NCBI RefSeq assembly: GCF_000721265.1
Contig: NZ_JOFZ01000007.1
Coordinates: 1 to 64,000, forward strand
Direction: 5' to 3'
DNA: 64,000 nt
DNA from: Streptomyces sp. NRRL F-5126
GTDB taxonomy: Bacteria; Actinomycetota; Actinomycetes; Streptomycetales; Streptomycetaceae
Part shown: positions 56,328 to 64,000 of the stretch, one piece after another
Numbering within the stretch: the first letter of the stretch is position 1
Layout: each line of letters begins with the position of its first letter
Notes under the pieces: generated by a model
Databases searched by the model: none
The model's input: the letters and a program-made list of their open reading frames with translations, nothing else
Told to the model about the DNA's origin: nothing
Translations under genes and position numbers: made by a program

Positions 56328-57023
56328 ATGAGCACGGCAGTCACCCATCCGCTCGACAACCCGGCGTGGTCCGCCCTCACCGGCCCGCACGCCCACCTCG
56401 CCGAGCGCCACGGGGAACTGCTGCGCTACCCGGTCGAGGTGTCGCCCTGGCTGGCCCTGCCCACCGACCGGCCTCGGTGGAGCTGGGACGAGGTGGCGGC
56501 GTTCGCCGGGCCCGGCGGGACCTTCTCGCTCGCCGGGTACGAGTACGACGAGGACCCGCCGTCCGGCTGGGAGGTCGTCTTCCGCGCGGACGGCGTCCAG
56601 ATGGACGGCACCGGCGTGCGGGGCGAGGCCGGGCCCGAGGCCGTCACGCTCGGCGCCGCGGACGTGCCCGAGATGCTCGACCTCGTCGAGCGCACCAGGC
56701 CGGGCCCGTTCACGGCCCGCACCGTCGAACTCGGCACGTACCTCGGCATCCGGCGCGGCGGCACGCTCGTCGCCATGGCGGGGGAGCGCATGCACCCGCC
56801 GGGCTGGACGGAGATCAGCGCGGTCTGCACCGACCCCGGGCACCGGGGACAGGGGCTCGGGGGACTGCTGATCCGCGCGCTCGCCGCCGGCATCCGGGCG
56901 AGGGACGAGACACCGTTTCTGCACGCGGCCGCCGCCAACACGGGCGCCATCAGGCTCTACGAGTCCCTCGGCTTCCGGCTGCGGCGGAAGATCACCTTCC
57001 TCGGTGTGCGGGTCCCTGAGTGA
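56328..57023 (+). CDS. GNAT-family N-acetyltransferase
   Basis: 231 residues with the GNAT fold in the C-terminal half. The acetyl-CoA loop is DPGHRGQGLGG, followed by FLHAAAANTGAIRLYESLGF. The N-terminal half (about 1-110) is a less conserved GNAT-like region, as in FR47-type proteins. Substrate unknown. The start at ATG 56328 has GAGGAGA seven bases upstream. It stands alone after a strong terminator. Confidence 0.88.
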   Translation: MSTAVTHPLDNPAWSALTGPHAHLAERHGELLRYPVEVSPWLALPTDRPRWSWDEVAAFAGPGGTFSLAGYEYDEDPPSGWEVVFRADGVQMDGTGVRGEAGPEAVTLGAADVPEMLDLVERTRPGPFTARTVELGTYLGIRRGGTLVAMAGERMHPPGWTEISAVCTDPGHRGQGLGGLLIRALAAGIRARDETPFLHAAAANTGAIRLYESLGFRLRRKITFLGVRVPE

Positions 57024-57164
57024 TCGCACCGGATTTTGTCCGGGCCGAGCGCCTCGGTATGCTCCTGACCTGCGGTGATGGGTGCAATGTCGGATAAACA
57101 CCCCGCAAAGCGTATTCATCGGGCGGGGAACGTCCGACCAAGCGAACGAGGAACGGCAGCGACG

Positions 57165-58694
57165 ATGACGGTGACACAGGACACCTCCGGGCACGGCGGC
57201 AGCACCGTGCCCGGGGCTCAGGCCGTCCCGGTGCAGTCCCGCACGGGCGACGTCGGCGGCCACGGCCCCGGCATCGACCCCGAGCGGCTCGCCGTCTGCC
57301 TCGACGTGCTCGCCGAGCTCGACACGCTGGAGGTCGACCACCCCGACGCGGTCGCCGTCCGCCGCGCCACCGCCGGCATCTACCGCACGGTCAAGCACCG
57401 CAGGCGCCAGGAGCGCAGGGCGGCCAAGACCGCCCACGACAAGGCGGTCACCGAGGCCACGGCCACCGGATCCGCCGAACGCATCGACGACGAGACGCAG
57501 GGCCTGCTGCCGTCCTCCGCCACGGGCTCGGCGGGCGGCACCATCGCCGGCGTGCTCAGGCGGCCGCGCTCCTGCTACATCTGCAAGACCCGCTACGTCG
57601 AGGTCGACGCCTTCTACCACCAGCTCTGCCACACGTGCGCGGCCGAGAACCGGGCGCGCCGCGACGCGCGTACGGACCTCACGGGCAAGCGTGCCCTGCT
57701 CACCGGCGGCCGGGCCAAGATCGGCATGTACATCGCGCTGCGGCTGCTGCGCGACGGCGCCCACACCACCGTGACGACACGTTTCCCCGCCGACGCCATC
57801 CGGCGGTTCAAGGCCATGGAGGACAGCGCCGACTGGATCCACCGGCTGAAGATCGTCGGGATCGACCTGCGCGACCCGGCGCAGGTGGTCGCGCTCGCCG
57901 ACTCGGTCGCCGCGGCGGGGCCGCTCGACATCCTGATCAACAACGCGGCCCAGACCGTGCGCCGCTCGCCCGGCGCCTACAGCGAGCTGCTCGCGGCGGA
58001 GTCCGCGCCCATGCCCGCCGGCGAGCTGCCGGCGGCCGAGGTCATCGGCGCGTTCGGCAGCGGCGCCCAGACCGTGCTCCCGTCCGGCCGCGAGTCGCTG
58101 ACCGCCGCGGACGTCACGGAACTCGCGCTCGTCGGCGGATCCGCCTCGCTCGCGCGGATCGAGGCCGGTACCGCCATCGACGCCGGCGGCCTCGTGCCCG
58201 ACCTGCACGACACCAACAGCTGGGTCCAGACGGTCTCCGACGTGGACCCCGTCGAGCTGCTCGAAGTGCAGCTGTGCAACTCGACCGCGCCGTTCATCCT
58301 GATCAGCAGGTTGCGCCCGGCCATGGCGAGGACCGGCGGCGAACGTGCCTACGTCGTCAACGTGTCCGCCATGGAGGGCGTCTTCGCCCGCGGGTACAAG
58401 GGAGCGGGCCACCCGCACACCAACATGGCGAAGGCCGCGCTCAACATGCTCACGCGTACCAGCGCGCAGGAGATGTTCCAGACCGACCGCATCCTCATGA
58501 CCGCAGTGGACACCGGCTGGATCACCGACGAACGGCCGCATCCGGACAAGGTGCGCCTCGCCGAGGCCGGGTTCCACGCCCCACTCGACCTGGTGGACGG
58601 CGCAGCCCGCGTCTACGACCCGATCGTGCGCGGCGAGCGCGGCGAGGACCTCTACGGCTGCTTCCTCAAGGACTACGCGCCCGCCAACTGGTAG
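57165..58694 (+). CDS. Unusual SDR protein with N-terminal zinc ribbon
   Basis: 509 residues. Residues 1-125 are charged and Ala-rich with a basic helix (VKHRRRQERRAAKTAHDKAV). Two Cys pairs, CYIC and CHTC (about 136-157), form a probable zinc ribbon. An SDR domain follows from about 170: the cofactor loop is TGGRAKIGMYIALRLL and NNAAQ is kept. About 100 extra residues are inserted between NNAAQ and the catalytic strand. The catalytic Ser is in VNVSAMEG, but the Y-x-x-x-K motif reads T-N-M-A-K within HPHTNMAKAAL. Function unknown; it may be regulatory or bind nucleic acid as well as NAD(P). The start at 57165 follows a modest ribosome site; ATG 57075 is less likely. Confidence 0.82.
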   Translation: MTVTQDTSGHGGSTVPGAQAVPVQSRTGDVGGHGPGIDPERLAVCLDVLAELDTLEVDHPDAVAVRRATAGIYRTVKHRRRQERRAAKTAHDKAVTEATATGSAERIDDETQGLLPSSATGSAGGTIAGVLRRPRSCYICKTRYVEVDAFYHQLCHTCAAENRARRDARTDLTGKRALLTGGRAKIGMYIALRLLRDGAHTTVTTRFPADAIRRFKAMEDSADWIHRLKIVGIDLRDPAQVVALADSVAAAGPLDILINNAAQTVRRSPGAYSELLAAESAPMPAGELPAAEVIGAFGSGAQTVLPSGRESLTAADVTELALVGGSASLARIEAGTAIDAGGLVPDLHDTNSWVQTVSDVDPVELLEVQLCNSTAPFILISRLRPAMARTGGERAYVVNVSAMEGVFARGYKGAGHPHTNMAKAALNMLTRTSAQEMFQTDRILMTAVDTGWITDERPHPDKVRLAEAGFHAPLDLVDGAARVYDPIVRGERGEDLYGCFLKDYAPANW

Positions 58695-58917
58695 GGGCCG
58701 AGTGGCCCGAAAGACCCCCCGAAAGTGAGCTCTACGGAGCGAGAAGACGCTCATCTGGTTAACCTTGGACGCACGGACGGCCGACAAGGGATCCACCATC
58801 CCGACGCCCGCCCGCTGGGACAGGCCATGCACACGGTCCAGGTCCCGTTCCGAGTAACGGCGCCACCGCGACGGAACTGCCCCTGTCCCAGAGGTACGCG
58901 ACACGAAGGAGTGCGCG
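58695..58917. other. Gap without a recognised gene, leader of peptide gene
   Basis: 223 bases. The patch CTGGTTAACCTTGG (about 58754-58767) contains the palindrome GGTTAACC and is the only A/T-rich stretch, so it may hold the promoter. Nothing else stands out. Confidence 0.3.
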
Positions 58918-59091
58918 GTGACACCAGAGATGGCACAAGCGGAACCACACCCCGAGAACGGCGCCGAACGGCGGTCCCAGGACCCCGAGAAGCTCGGCAG
59001 CCTTGAGGTGTGGGCGAGGTCGGCCCCCATCCGGCTCGCGGGCTACGAGGACGACCTCGCCGAGCCGCACATCCTGCAGGGCGTCGACTGA
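58918..59091 (+). CDS. 57-residue peptide of unknown function
   Basis: Small gene starting with GTG 58918 behind a strong ribosome site (AAGGAG at 58905-58910). The N-terminal half is Glu/Pro/Gln/Arg-rich and looks disordered. The C-terminal half, SLEVWARSAPIRLAGYEDD followed by LAEPHILQGVD, has mixed aromatic, basic and acidic residues that look conserved in character. There are no Cys, no signal and no membrane segment. Two hairpins follow the stop. The leader-plus-core look is compatible with a precursor peptide or a small regulator, but no modifying enzyme is identifiable next to it. I do not recognise the family. Confidence 0.6.
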   Translation: MTPEMAQAEPHPENGAERRSQDPEKLGSLEVWARSAPIRLAGYEDDLAEPHILQGVD

Positions 59092-59100
59092 CCCGGCGCG

Positions 59101-59149
59101 CCCTGCCGGCGGCAGGGGGCGAACCGGACGCGGGTGCTCGCGGCACCCG
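59101..59149. terminator. Two small hairpins after the peptide gene
   Basis: CCCTGCC-GGC-GGCAGGG (59101-59117) and CGGGTGC-TCGCG-GCACCCG (59131-59149). The first begins nine bases after the peptide stop and probably ends its transcript before the efeO promoter. Confidence 0.65.
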
Positions 59150-59152
59150 AAC

Positions 59153-59172
59153 TTCGGCGGAATTTCACCGAA
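59153..59172. promoter_or_regulatory. Possible metal-regulator operator upstream of efeO
   Basis: TTCGGCGGAATTTCACCGAA is an imperfect 20-bp palindrome (8 of 10 positions pair). It covers the region where the -35 box of the efeO promoter should lie. It has a loose likeness to DmdR/IdeR iron boxes but is one base longer, so the assignment is tentative. Confidence 0.35.
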
Positions 59173-59201
59173 CGCTCTCCGTCGGCCCCTGCCCGCGGAA
59201 C

Positions 59202-59207
59202 TAATAT
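59202..59207 (+). promoter_or_regulatory. -10 box of efeO, probably leaderless transcript
   Basis: TAATAT is a good -10 hexamer in an otherwise G/C-rich region. The GTG start lies eight bases beyond its end and there is no ribosome site between, as expected for a leaderless message. No clear -35 box is seen. Confidence 0.55.
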
Positions 59208-59215
59208 CCCGTTCC

Positions 59216-60496
59216 GTGCCGACACGCAACGACGACATCGACGACGCGCCGCCCGCGGCGCCGCCGGCCGAGCCGGCCCCCGGCCGCGGACTCCGGCGCC
59301 ACGTGCGCGGCGGGTGGGTACTGCTCGCCGCGTGCGTCGTGGCGGCCGCCGCGGTCGGTGGCGTCGCCCTCGCCCTGACCGGGGGCGGCGACGCCCCGGC
59401 CGCGGCCGCCCCCGCCGACGGCCTGCACCACACCGCCGTGGAGGCGGCCGACTCCGCGGAGCAGTGCGGGAAAGGGTGGCTCCACCCGCGACCCGGCCTC
59501 CAGGTCTTCGACGTGCACAACATCGCCACCGGCGCGGCCGAGGTCTACCTGACCGATTCGTCCGGCGCGTTGCTCGGCGAGGTCGACGGCCTCGGACCCG
59601 GTACCACCCGGTCCATCCGGGTACGGCTCGGCAAGGGCAGCTACCGGTTCCGCTGCCTGGTCGAGGAGACCGACGCGGTGAGCGGCCCCACCGTGCGGAT
59701 CGCCTCGGGCCCGGCGAAGAGCGGCCCCGCCGTGCGCCCCGTCAACCAGCACGACGTCATCCCGCCGACCCTCACGTACCAGAAATGGGTGGCGAAGGGG
59801 TTCAAGGACGTGCTCGGCAAGGTCGGCGACCTCAAGTCCGCCGTCGACGGCGGCGACCTCGCGGCGGCGCGGCGAGCCTGGCTGCCGGCCCACCTCGCGT
59901 ACACCAGGCTCGGCGGCGCCTACGGGGCGTTCGGCGACCTCGGCGACGCTGTCGACGGCACGGACGCGGGGATCGCCGGCGGCGTTCACGCCAAGGACTT
60001 CACCGGCTTCCACCGGGTGGAGTACGGCCTGTGGCACGGGCAGTCCGCCAAGGAGTTGCAGGGCCCGACCGACCGGCTCGCCGACGACCTGCGCCGCCTC
60101 AGCGACCAGTGGTCCACGACCAGGATGGACCCGCTGGACACCGGCCTGCGCGCGCACGAGATCACCGAGGACAGCATCCAGCTCGACCTGACGGGCCGCT
60201 CCGACTTCGGCAGCGGCACCTCGCTCGCCACCGCGAGGGCCGGGCTCGACGGCACGGCAGAACTGCTCGACGTGCTGCGCCCGCTGCTCGCCCCCAGGGA
60301 CCCGGCGCTGCCCCGGCTCGACGCCGCCGTCAAGGCGGCGAAGGCCGATCTCGACGCGCTGCACAAGGACGGCGGCTGGCGCGCCCCGCGCACGCTGTCG
60401 AGGACGCGACGGGAACGCGTCGACGCGGACTTCGGCGACCTCGCGGAGCAACTCGCCCCCGTCGCCGTCATCTTCGACATCCGGAGGACCTCATGA
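59216..60496 (+). CDS. efeO: EfeO iron-uptake protein (cupredoxin + M75 domain)
   Basis: 426 residues. One hydrophobic helix near residues 38-60 acts as membrane anchor or signal. Residues about 75-175 form the cupredoxin-like EfeO-I domain, and residues about 185-420 the M75 (imelysin-like) domain with the metal motif FHRVEYGLW (HxxE) and [13 protein letters not shown]. EfeO binds iron outside the membrane and passes it to a permease in the EfeUOB system. The stop overlaps the ATG of efeB. No EfeU-like permease gene follows in the window. The GTG at 59216 seems leaderless. Confidence 0.9.
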   Translation: MPTRNDDIDDAPPAAPPAEPAPGRGLRRHVRGGWVLLAACVVAAAAVGGVALALTGGGDAPAAAAPADGLHHTAVEAADSAEQCGKGWLHPRPGLQVFDVHNIATGAAEVYLTDSSGALLGEVDGLGPGTTRSIRVRLGKGSYRFRCLVEETDAVSGPTVRIASGPAKSGPAVRPVNQHDVIPPTLTYQKWVAKGFKDVLGKVGDLKSAVDGGDLAAARRAWLPAHLAYTRLGGAYGAFGDLGDAVDGTDAGIAGGVHAKDFTGFHRVEYGLWHGQSAKELQGPTDRLADDLRRLSDQWSTTRMDPLDTGLRAHEITEDSIQLDLTGRSDFGSGTSLATARAGLDGTAELLDVLRPLLAPRDPALPRLDAAVKAAKADLDALHKDGGWRAPRTLSRTRRERVDADFGDLAEQLAPVAVIFDIRRTS

Positions 60497-61824
60497 CCGT
60501 CCGCGCAAGACCGGGCGAAGGCGAACGCGACCCGGCCGGGGAGGGCGGCGGCGAGAGCAGCCCCTCCGGTGTGGGCCGGCGCTCCTTCCTGCACCGCGCG
60601 CTCGCCGCGTCCGCGGCGGGCGCCGCCGTCGGGGCGGGTGGCGTGGGCGCGGCGAGCGCGGCGGACGGCGGCCAGGACCCGAGCGCCGGCTCCGGCGGGC
60701 AGGGCGGCGGCGCGCCGGGCGACCGCCGCTTCGCCTTCCACGGCGAGCACCAGGCCGGCATCCTCACCCCGCTCCAGCGCAGCGCGGTCTTCACGTCCTT
60801 CGACGTCACGGCGCGCGATCGGGCGGAACTCGCGGACACGCTCAGGACGGTGACGGACCGGCTGCGGTTCCTCACGAAGGGCGGAACCCCGGAACCACTC
60901 GGCATCTCCGCGCCGCAGCCCGACTCGGGCGTCCTCGGCCCCGTGGTGCCGGCGGACGGCCTGACCGGGACACTGGGCGTCGGCTCCGGCCTCTTCGACG
61001 GCCGTTTCGGGCTCGCCGCGCGCAAGCCGCGCAGGCTGCGCCCGATGGACACCTTCCCCGACGACGACCTCGACCCCGCGTGGTGCCACGGCGACCTGAT
61101 GCTCCAGCTGTGCGCCGACCATCCCGACACCGTCACCCACGCGCTCCGCGACATCGCCAGGCACACCAGGGGCGCGCTGCAGATCCGCTGGCGCCTCGAA
61201 GGGTTCGTCTCCCCGCCGCGCCCGTCCGGAACGCCCCGCAACCTGCTGGGGTTCAAGGACGGCACGGCCAACCCGTCCACCACCGACGCGAGAGCGATGG
61301 ACCGGCTGGTGTGGGTGGCGAAGGACTCGGGGGAGCCCGCATGGGCCGCGGGCGGCAGCTATCAGGTGGTGCGGGTCATCCGCATGCTGGTGGAGTTCTG
61401 GGACCGCGTCTCCCTGCGCGAGCAGGAGCGCATGTTCGGCAGGTCGAGGGAGACCGGCGCCCCGCTGGACGGGCAGCGCGAGTTCGACCGGCCGCAGTTC
61501 GCCAAGGACCCGCAGGGCAACGTCATCCCGCTGGACTCGCACATCCGGCTGGCCAACCCCCGCACGGCGGCCACCGCGGACATGCGGATGATCCGCCGCG
61601 GCTACAACTACGACCGGGGAGTGCGGGACAACGGCGACCTGGACACGGGCCTGGTCTTCTGCTGCTACCAGCAGGACCTCGACCGGCAGTTCGCGGCCGT
61701 GCAGAAGCGCCTGGCCGGCGAGCCGCTGGTGGACTACATCACGCCGTACGGCGGCGGGTACTTCTACGCCCTGCCCGGCGTGCGCGACGCCTCCGACTGG
61801 CTCGGCAGGACCCTGCTGGTCTGA
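60493..61824 (+). CDS. efeB: EfeB, Tat-exported DyP-type haem peroxidase
   Basis: 443 residues. The Tat signal contains [13 protein letters not shown]. The dye-decolourising peroxidase domain starts near residue 80 ([20 protein letters not shown]). The distal GxxDG motif is GFKDGTANP, and the proximal His is in DSHIRLANP, followed by [10 protein letters not shown]. EfeB works with EfeO in uptake of iron or deferrochelation of haem. The ATG overlaps the efeO stop (ATGA), so the two are coupled. The gene to the right is on the other strand, so the usual efeU is not here. Confidence 0.93.
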   Translation: MTVRARPGEGERDPAGEGGGESSPSGVGRRSFLHRALAASAAGAAVGAGGVGAASAADGGQDPSAGSGGQGGGAPGDRRFAFHGEHQAGILTPLQRSAVFTSFDVTARDRAELADTLRTVTDRLRFLTKGGTPEPLGISAPQPDSGVLGPVVPADGLTGTLGVGSGLFDGRFGLAARKPRRLRPMDTFPDDDLDPAWCHGDLMLQLCADHPDTVTHALRDIARHTRGALQIRWRLEGFVSPPRPSGTPRNLLGFKDGTANPSTTDARAMDRLVWVAKDSGEPAWAAGGSYQVVRVIRMLVEFWDRVSLREQERMFGRSRETGAPLDGQREFDRPQFAKDPQGNVIPLDSHIRLANPRTAATADMRMIRRGYNYDRGVRDNGDLDTGLVFCCYQQDLDRQFAAVQKRLAGEPLVDYITPYGGGYFYALPGVRDASDWLGRTLLV

Positions 61825-61861
61825 ACGAAGAACCCATCGGGCGCCGCGGCGTCCGCCGCCG

Positions 61862-62395
61862 TCAGGCCGCAGCGACGCGCCGCAGCGTGCGCCCGAGGCG
61901 GCGGGCGTACGCGTGTTGCAGCGGCGGCAGGAGGGGACCTACCGCTCGCGTGTACCACCGGTTCGGCCTGCTGAAGGCCATGACGGTGAACCAGACCGAC
62001 CCGTCCTCCCGCATGTCGACCACGAACGACTCCTCGCCGTGCAGCGGGTGCCCCGTCACGGCGCCGTAGCCGAAGCCCGTCCTGTCGCGCTCGTAGAGCG
62101 CCCACACCACCCGGCACCGCGCGGGGATCCGCAGCGGACCCGCGCCGAGGGCCACCTCGACCACGGTGCCGGGCCGCACCCATGCGGACGCGGCCCGCAC
62201 GCGCGCGCCGGAGAGCCGGTGCATGCGCCAGGTGGTCACGGCCGTCCCAGCGAGGTCGAACGCCGTCCTGCCACGGCCGATGCGGGTGCGGTAATGGAGG
62301 TGGCGGTAGCCGTCCGGCAGCGGCCCGAGCCGGGTGGCACCCACTTCGGGATAGTTGAAGGACTCGCTCGTGCGGGCCGCCTCGGGTTTGCTCAT
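61862..62395 (-). CDS. DUF1990 family protein
   Basis: 177 residues, all-beta with a helical tail: FNYPEVGATR at the start and GYRHLHYRTRIG, then the typical TWRMHRLSGARV, GFGYGAVTGHPLHGEESFVV and FSRPNRWYTRAVGPL. This matches DUF1990, a START/Bet-v-1-like family of unknown function. A strong ribosome site (GAGGAGAGG) precedes the ATG. It is convergent with efeB (37 bases between stops). Confidence 0.88.
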   Translation of the reverse strand: MSKPEAARTSESFNYPEVGATRLGPLPDGYRHLHYRTRIGRGRTAFDLAGTAVTTWRMHRLSGARVRAASAWVRPGTVVEVALGAGPLRIPARCRVVWALYERDRTGFGYGAVTGHPLHGEESFVVDMREDGSVWFTVMAFSRPNRWYTRAVGPLLPPLQHAYARRLGRTLRRVAAA

Positions 62396-62746
62396 TCGGG
62401 GCCTCTCCTCGGCACGACCGGCCGCCGCGGCGACGGGGCGGTCCCACGGGCGGCCCAGCGCGGCGCCACGGGATTCACAAGACGGGCGAGGCGCCGCGCG
62501 GTGACGGAGCGGCGGCGGCGACCGTCCGGCACTCCCGGCGTACACACCCGTCTGACCAGCGAGAACATGCCGCCCAAGCGAATTTGAACGTGTTCAAGTA
62601 GCGGCTACGAGCCTATGCCACAACCGCGGAGCGGGCAAGGGCAGGACCCCGGCGGCCGCCGCCACCACGAGGGCCCGCTTGCGGACCCGATCATGATCGG
62701 GCAGACAGGGATTGACACTCGGTCAGGAGCAGGCGGGAGAACTCTG
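62396..62746. promoter_or_regulatory. Divergent gap with two palindromes
   Basis: 351 bases without a convincing gene. TTGAAC-GT-GTTCAA (62584-62597) and CCCGATCATGATCGGG (62686-62701) are perfect inverted repeats. A TTGACA hexamer (62712-62717) lies 11 bases after the second; no matching -10 is obvious. These are candidate operators for the lipoprotein gene at 62747. Confidence 0.45.
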
Positions 62747-63835
62747 GTGCGCTCACCCAACCGTCGTCGGCTCGCGGCGCTCGCCGCGCTGTCCGTGGGA
62801 GTCCTGTGCACGGCGGGCTGCGGCGGGGGAGCGGGGGCCGACGAGGCCGCGAACGTCCAGAAGCTCTACTTCGAGTCCGCCGGTGCGCGCGGTCCCGCGC
62901 CCTTCACGCCGTCCACCGTCTCCCACGCCCAGAGTGCGCCACGCACCCCTTCCGCCTCCGCGGGCACCGCCACCGCGGGGACGGGCAAGGCCGCGGGCGC
63001 CGAGGCGAGCGGCCGTGCACGCACGCTGCCGGGGTCCACGCCGGGCCTCTACGGAGGAGTCCAGGGGGTCTCCAGCTGCGATGTGGAACGCGAGGTTCGC
63101 TTCCTGACCGAGGACAAGGCCAGGTCGGTCGCGTTCGCGAAGGCCGCGCGCGCCGGAGGCGACGGGGTGCCCGGGTTCCTGCGCGGCCTGACCCCCGTCG
63201 TGCTGCGCGCCGACACCAGGGTCACCAGCCACGGGTACCACGACGGAGCGCCGACGTCCTTCCAGTCGGTGCTCCAGGCGGGCACCGCCGTCCTGGCCGA
63301 CGGCCGCGGCATGCCGCGCGTACGGTGCAGCTGCGGCAACCCGCTCGGACCCGCCGTCCCCATGGAGGGGCCCGTCTCGCACCGCGGCACCGTCTGGCAC
63401 GGCTACCGTCCCGGCCGTGTCCTGCTGATCTCACCCGCCCGGCGGCCCCTGCCGACCCTGACCGTCGTCAACAGCGCGAACAACACCTGGATGGACCGGG
63501 CGACGGGCACGGCGGGCGACGAAGACGGTGCCCCCGGCGTGACGCCGCCGTACGGCCCGGGCGCCGACCTCTTCGACCCCGACCAGGTGAGCCCGCAGGA
63601 GCCGATGCCCGACTCCCCGTCGGACAGCCCCAGCGCTGCGCCCAGCGGCACCACGCCGCCGCCGTCCACCGCACCGCCGCGTCCCAGTGCGCCGCCCGTA
63701 CCCACGGGCGCCCCCACGGACGCCCCCGACAACCCGCTGCCGTCCGAGCAGCAGGCCGCGCCGGGAGGCAGCCCCGTCCCCGCCGCCCCGCAGCCGAGTG
63801 ACGTCCTCTTCGGGCCGGACAGCGGACGGGGCTGA
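62747..63835 (+). CDS. DUF6777-type secreted lipoprotein with Pro/Ser-rich tail
   Basis: 362 residues. The N terminus is a lipoprotein signal (SPNRRRLAALAALSVGVLC), with a lipobox T-A-G-C near residue 23. A conserved domain (about 95-260) includes YGGVQGVSSCDVEREVRFL and the Cys pair VRCSCGNPL, with a third Cys in SSCDVE. The last 100 residues are Pro/Ser/Ala/Thr low complexity, probably spanning the wall. The pattern resembles DUF6777 proteins, often found beside PP2C or kinase genes. GTG 62747 has GGGAGA upstream. Function unknown. Confidence 0.8.
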   Translation: MRSPNRRRLAALAALSVGVLCTAGCGGGAGADEAANVQKLYFESAGARGPAPFTPSTVSHAQSAPRTPSASAGTATAGTGKAAGAEASGRARTLPGSTPGLYGGVQGVSSCDVEREVRFLTEDKARSVAFAKAARAGGDGVPGFLRGLTPVVLRADTRVTSHGYHDGAPTSFQSVLQAGTAVLADGRGMPRVRCSCGNPLGPAVPMEGPVSHRGTVWHGYRPGRVLLISPARRPLPTLTVVNSANNTWMDRATGTAGDEDGAPGVTPPYGPGADLFDPDQVSPQEPMPDSPSDSPSAAPSGTTPPPSTAPPRPSAPPVPTGAPTDAPDNPLPSEQQAAPGGSPVPAAPQPSDVLFGPDSGRG

Positions 63836-63897
63836 GCGGGACCGTCCGCGCGGGGCCGAAGAATGCGATAAACGGCAAACGATGACAGAGTGGCTCC

Positions 63898-64000
63898 ATG
63901 GTTGATAGGGCAGCAGGTCCCCTGTCGCTCCCCGAAGACTGGCCCGCCCGATCGGACATCAGCCTCTCCCTCAACCGCATGGGCACGTTCGATTGGGACC
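63898..64000 (+). CDS. N terminus of a protein, possibly PAS/PP2C-type phosphatase (partial)
   Basis: Only 34 codons are inside the window (MVDRAAGPLSLPEDWPARSD then ISLSLNRMGTFDWD). The stretch MGTFDWD resembles the start of a PAS domain in Streptomyces SpoIIE-type PP2C phosphatases, but this is too short for a firm call. The gene continues past base 64000. Confidence 0.4.
   Translation, partial: MVDRAAGPLSLPEDWPARSDISLSLNRMGTFDWD

Noticed and set aside
56073..59030. 985-residue minus-strand open frame
   Set aside because: Runs opposite the GNAT, SDR and peptide genes; composition is shadow-like and its ends do not match any gene boundary.

Overview
The window looks like part of a Streptomyces chromosome. 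It is very GC-rich, with strong third-position G/C bias and many GTG starts. It carries typical actinomycete genes: a SARP regulator, a CGNR zinc-finger protein, a DUF4235 protein, sugar ABC operons without their own ATPase, a GlgA/GlgC pair, an Rpf-LysM-M23 cell-wall protein and EfeO/EfeB. No rRNA, tRNA, CRISPR array, insertion sequence or integrase was seen.

Positions 1-18902 are the right-hand part of a type I polyketide biosynthetic cluster that continues off the left edge. The minus-strand synthase at the edge opens with a KSQ domain (Gln in place of the active-site Cys), the mark of a loading module, so assembly probably starts there. A second synthase (11988-16547) is one KS-AT-KR-ACP extension module. 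It has an N-terminal docking helix and a degenerate ketoreductase, and it lacks both a C-terminal docking segment and a thioesterase, so it may be the last module with release in trans. Around these lie two DHA2-type MFS exporters, a TetR regulator with a clear operator, a PgaE/RdmE-type FAD monooxygenase, a secreted allene-oxide-cyclase-barrel-like protein, a KASIII-like protein lacking the usual His, a SARP activator, an FrsA-like hydrolase, and a type II thioesterase/P450/ferredoxin operon. The product cannot be named from this window.

Positions 19106-33825 are mixed accessory and housekeeping genes. They include a NiCoT nickel transporter divergent from sodF across a Nur-box-like palindrome, a hydrolase/hydrolase/SDR operon, an XRE regulator facing an alcohol dehydrogenase, an MMPL exporter facing a TetR gene across three operator copies, and a TetR gene facing an orphan hopanoid-type radical SAM gene (hpnH). 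Several small genes follow.

Positions 33911-52892 are central and carbohydrate metabolism: 6-phosphogluconate dehydrogenase; a DeoR-linked five-gene operon for an imported polyol (binding protein, two permeases, dehydrogenase, PfkB kinase); a convergent beta-glucoside operon (binding protein, two permeases, GH1) with a divergent ROK regulator; an Rpf-type muralytic protein; a DMT transporter whose 3' end overlaps it; and glgA/glgC of the maltose-1-phosphate/glycogen route. Neither ABC operon encodes an ATPase, which fits the Streptomyces habit of sharing MsiK.

Positions 53024-64000 hold a large Tat-exported two-discoidin-domain protein behind a perfect LacI-type operator, a GNAT acetyltransferase, an unusual zinc-ribbon SDR, a 57-residue peptide gene with a strong ribosome binding site, efeO-efeB without efeU, a DUF1990 protein, a Pro/Ser-rich lipoprotein and the start of a final gene cut by the window.
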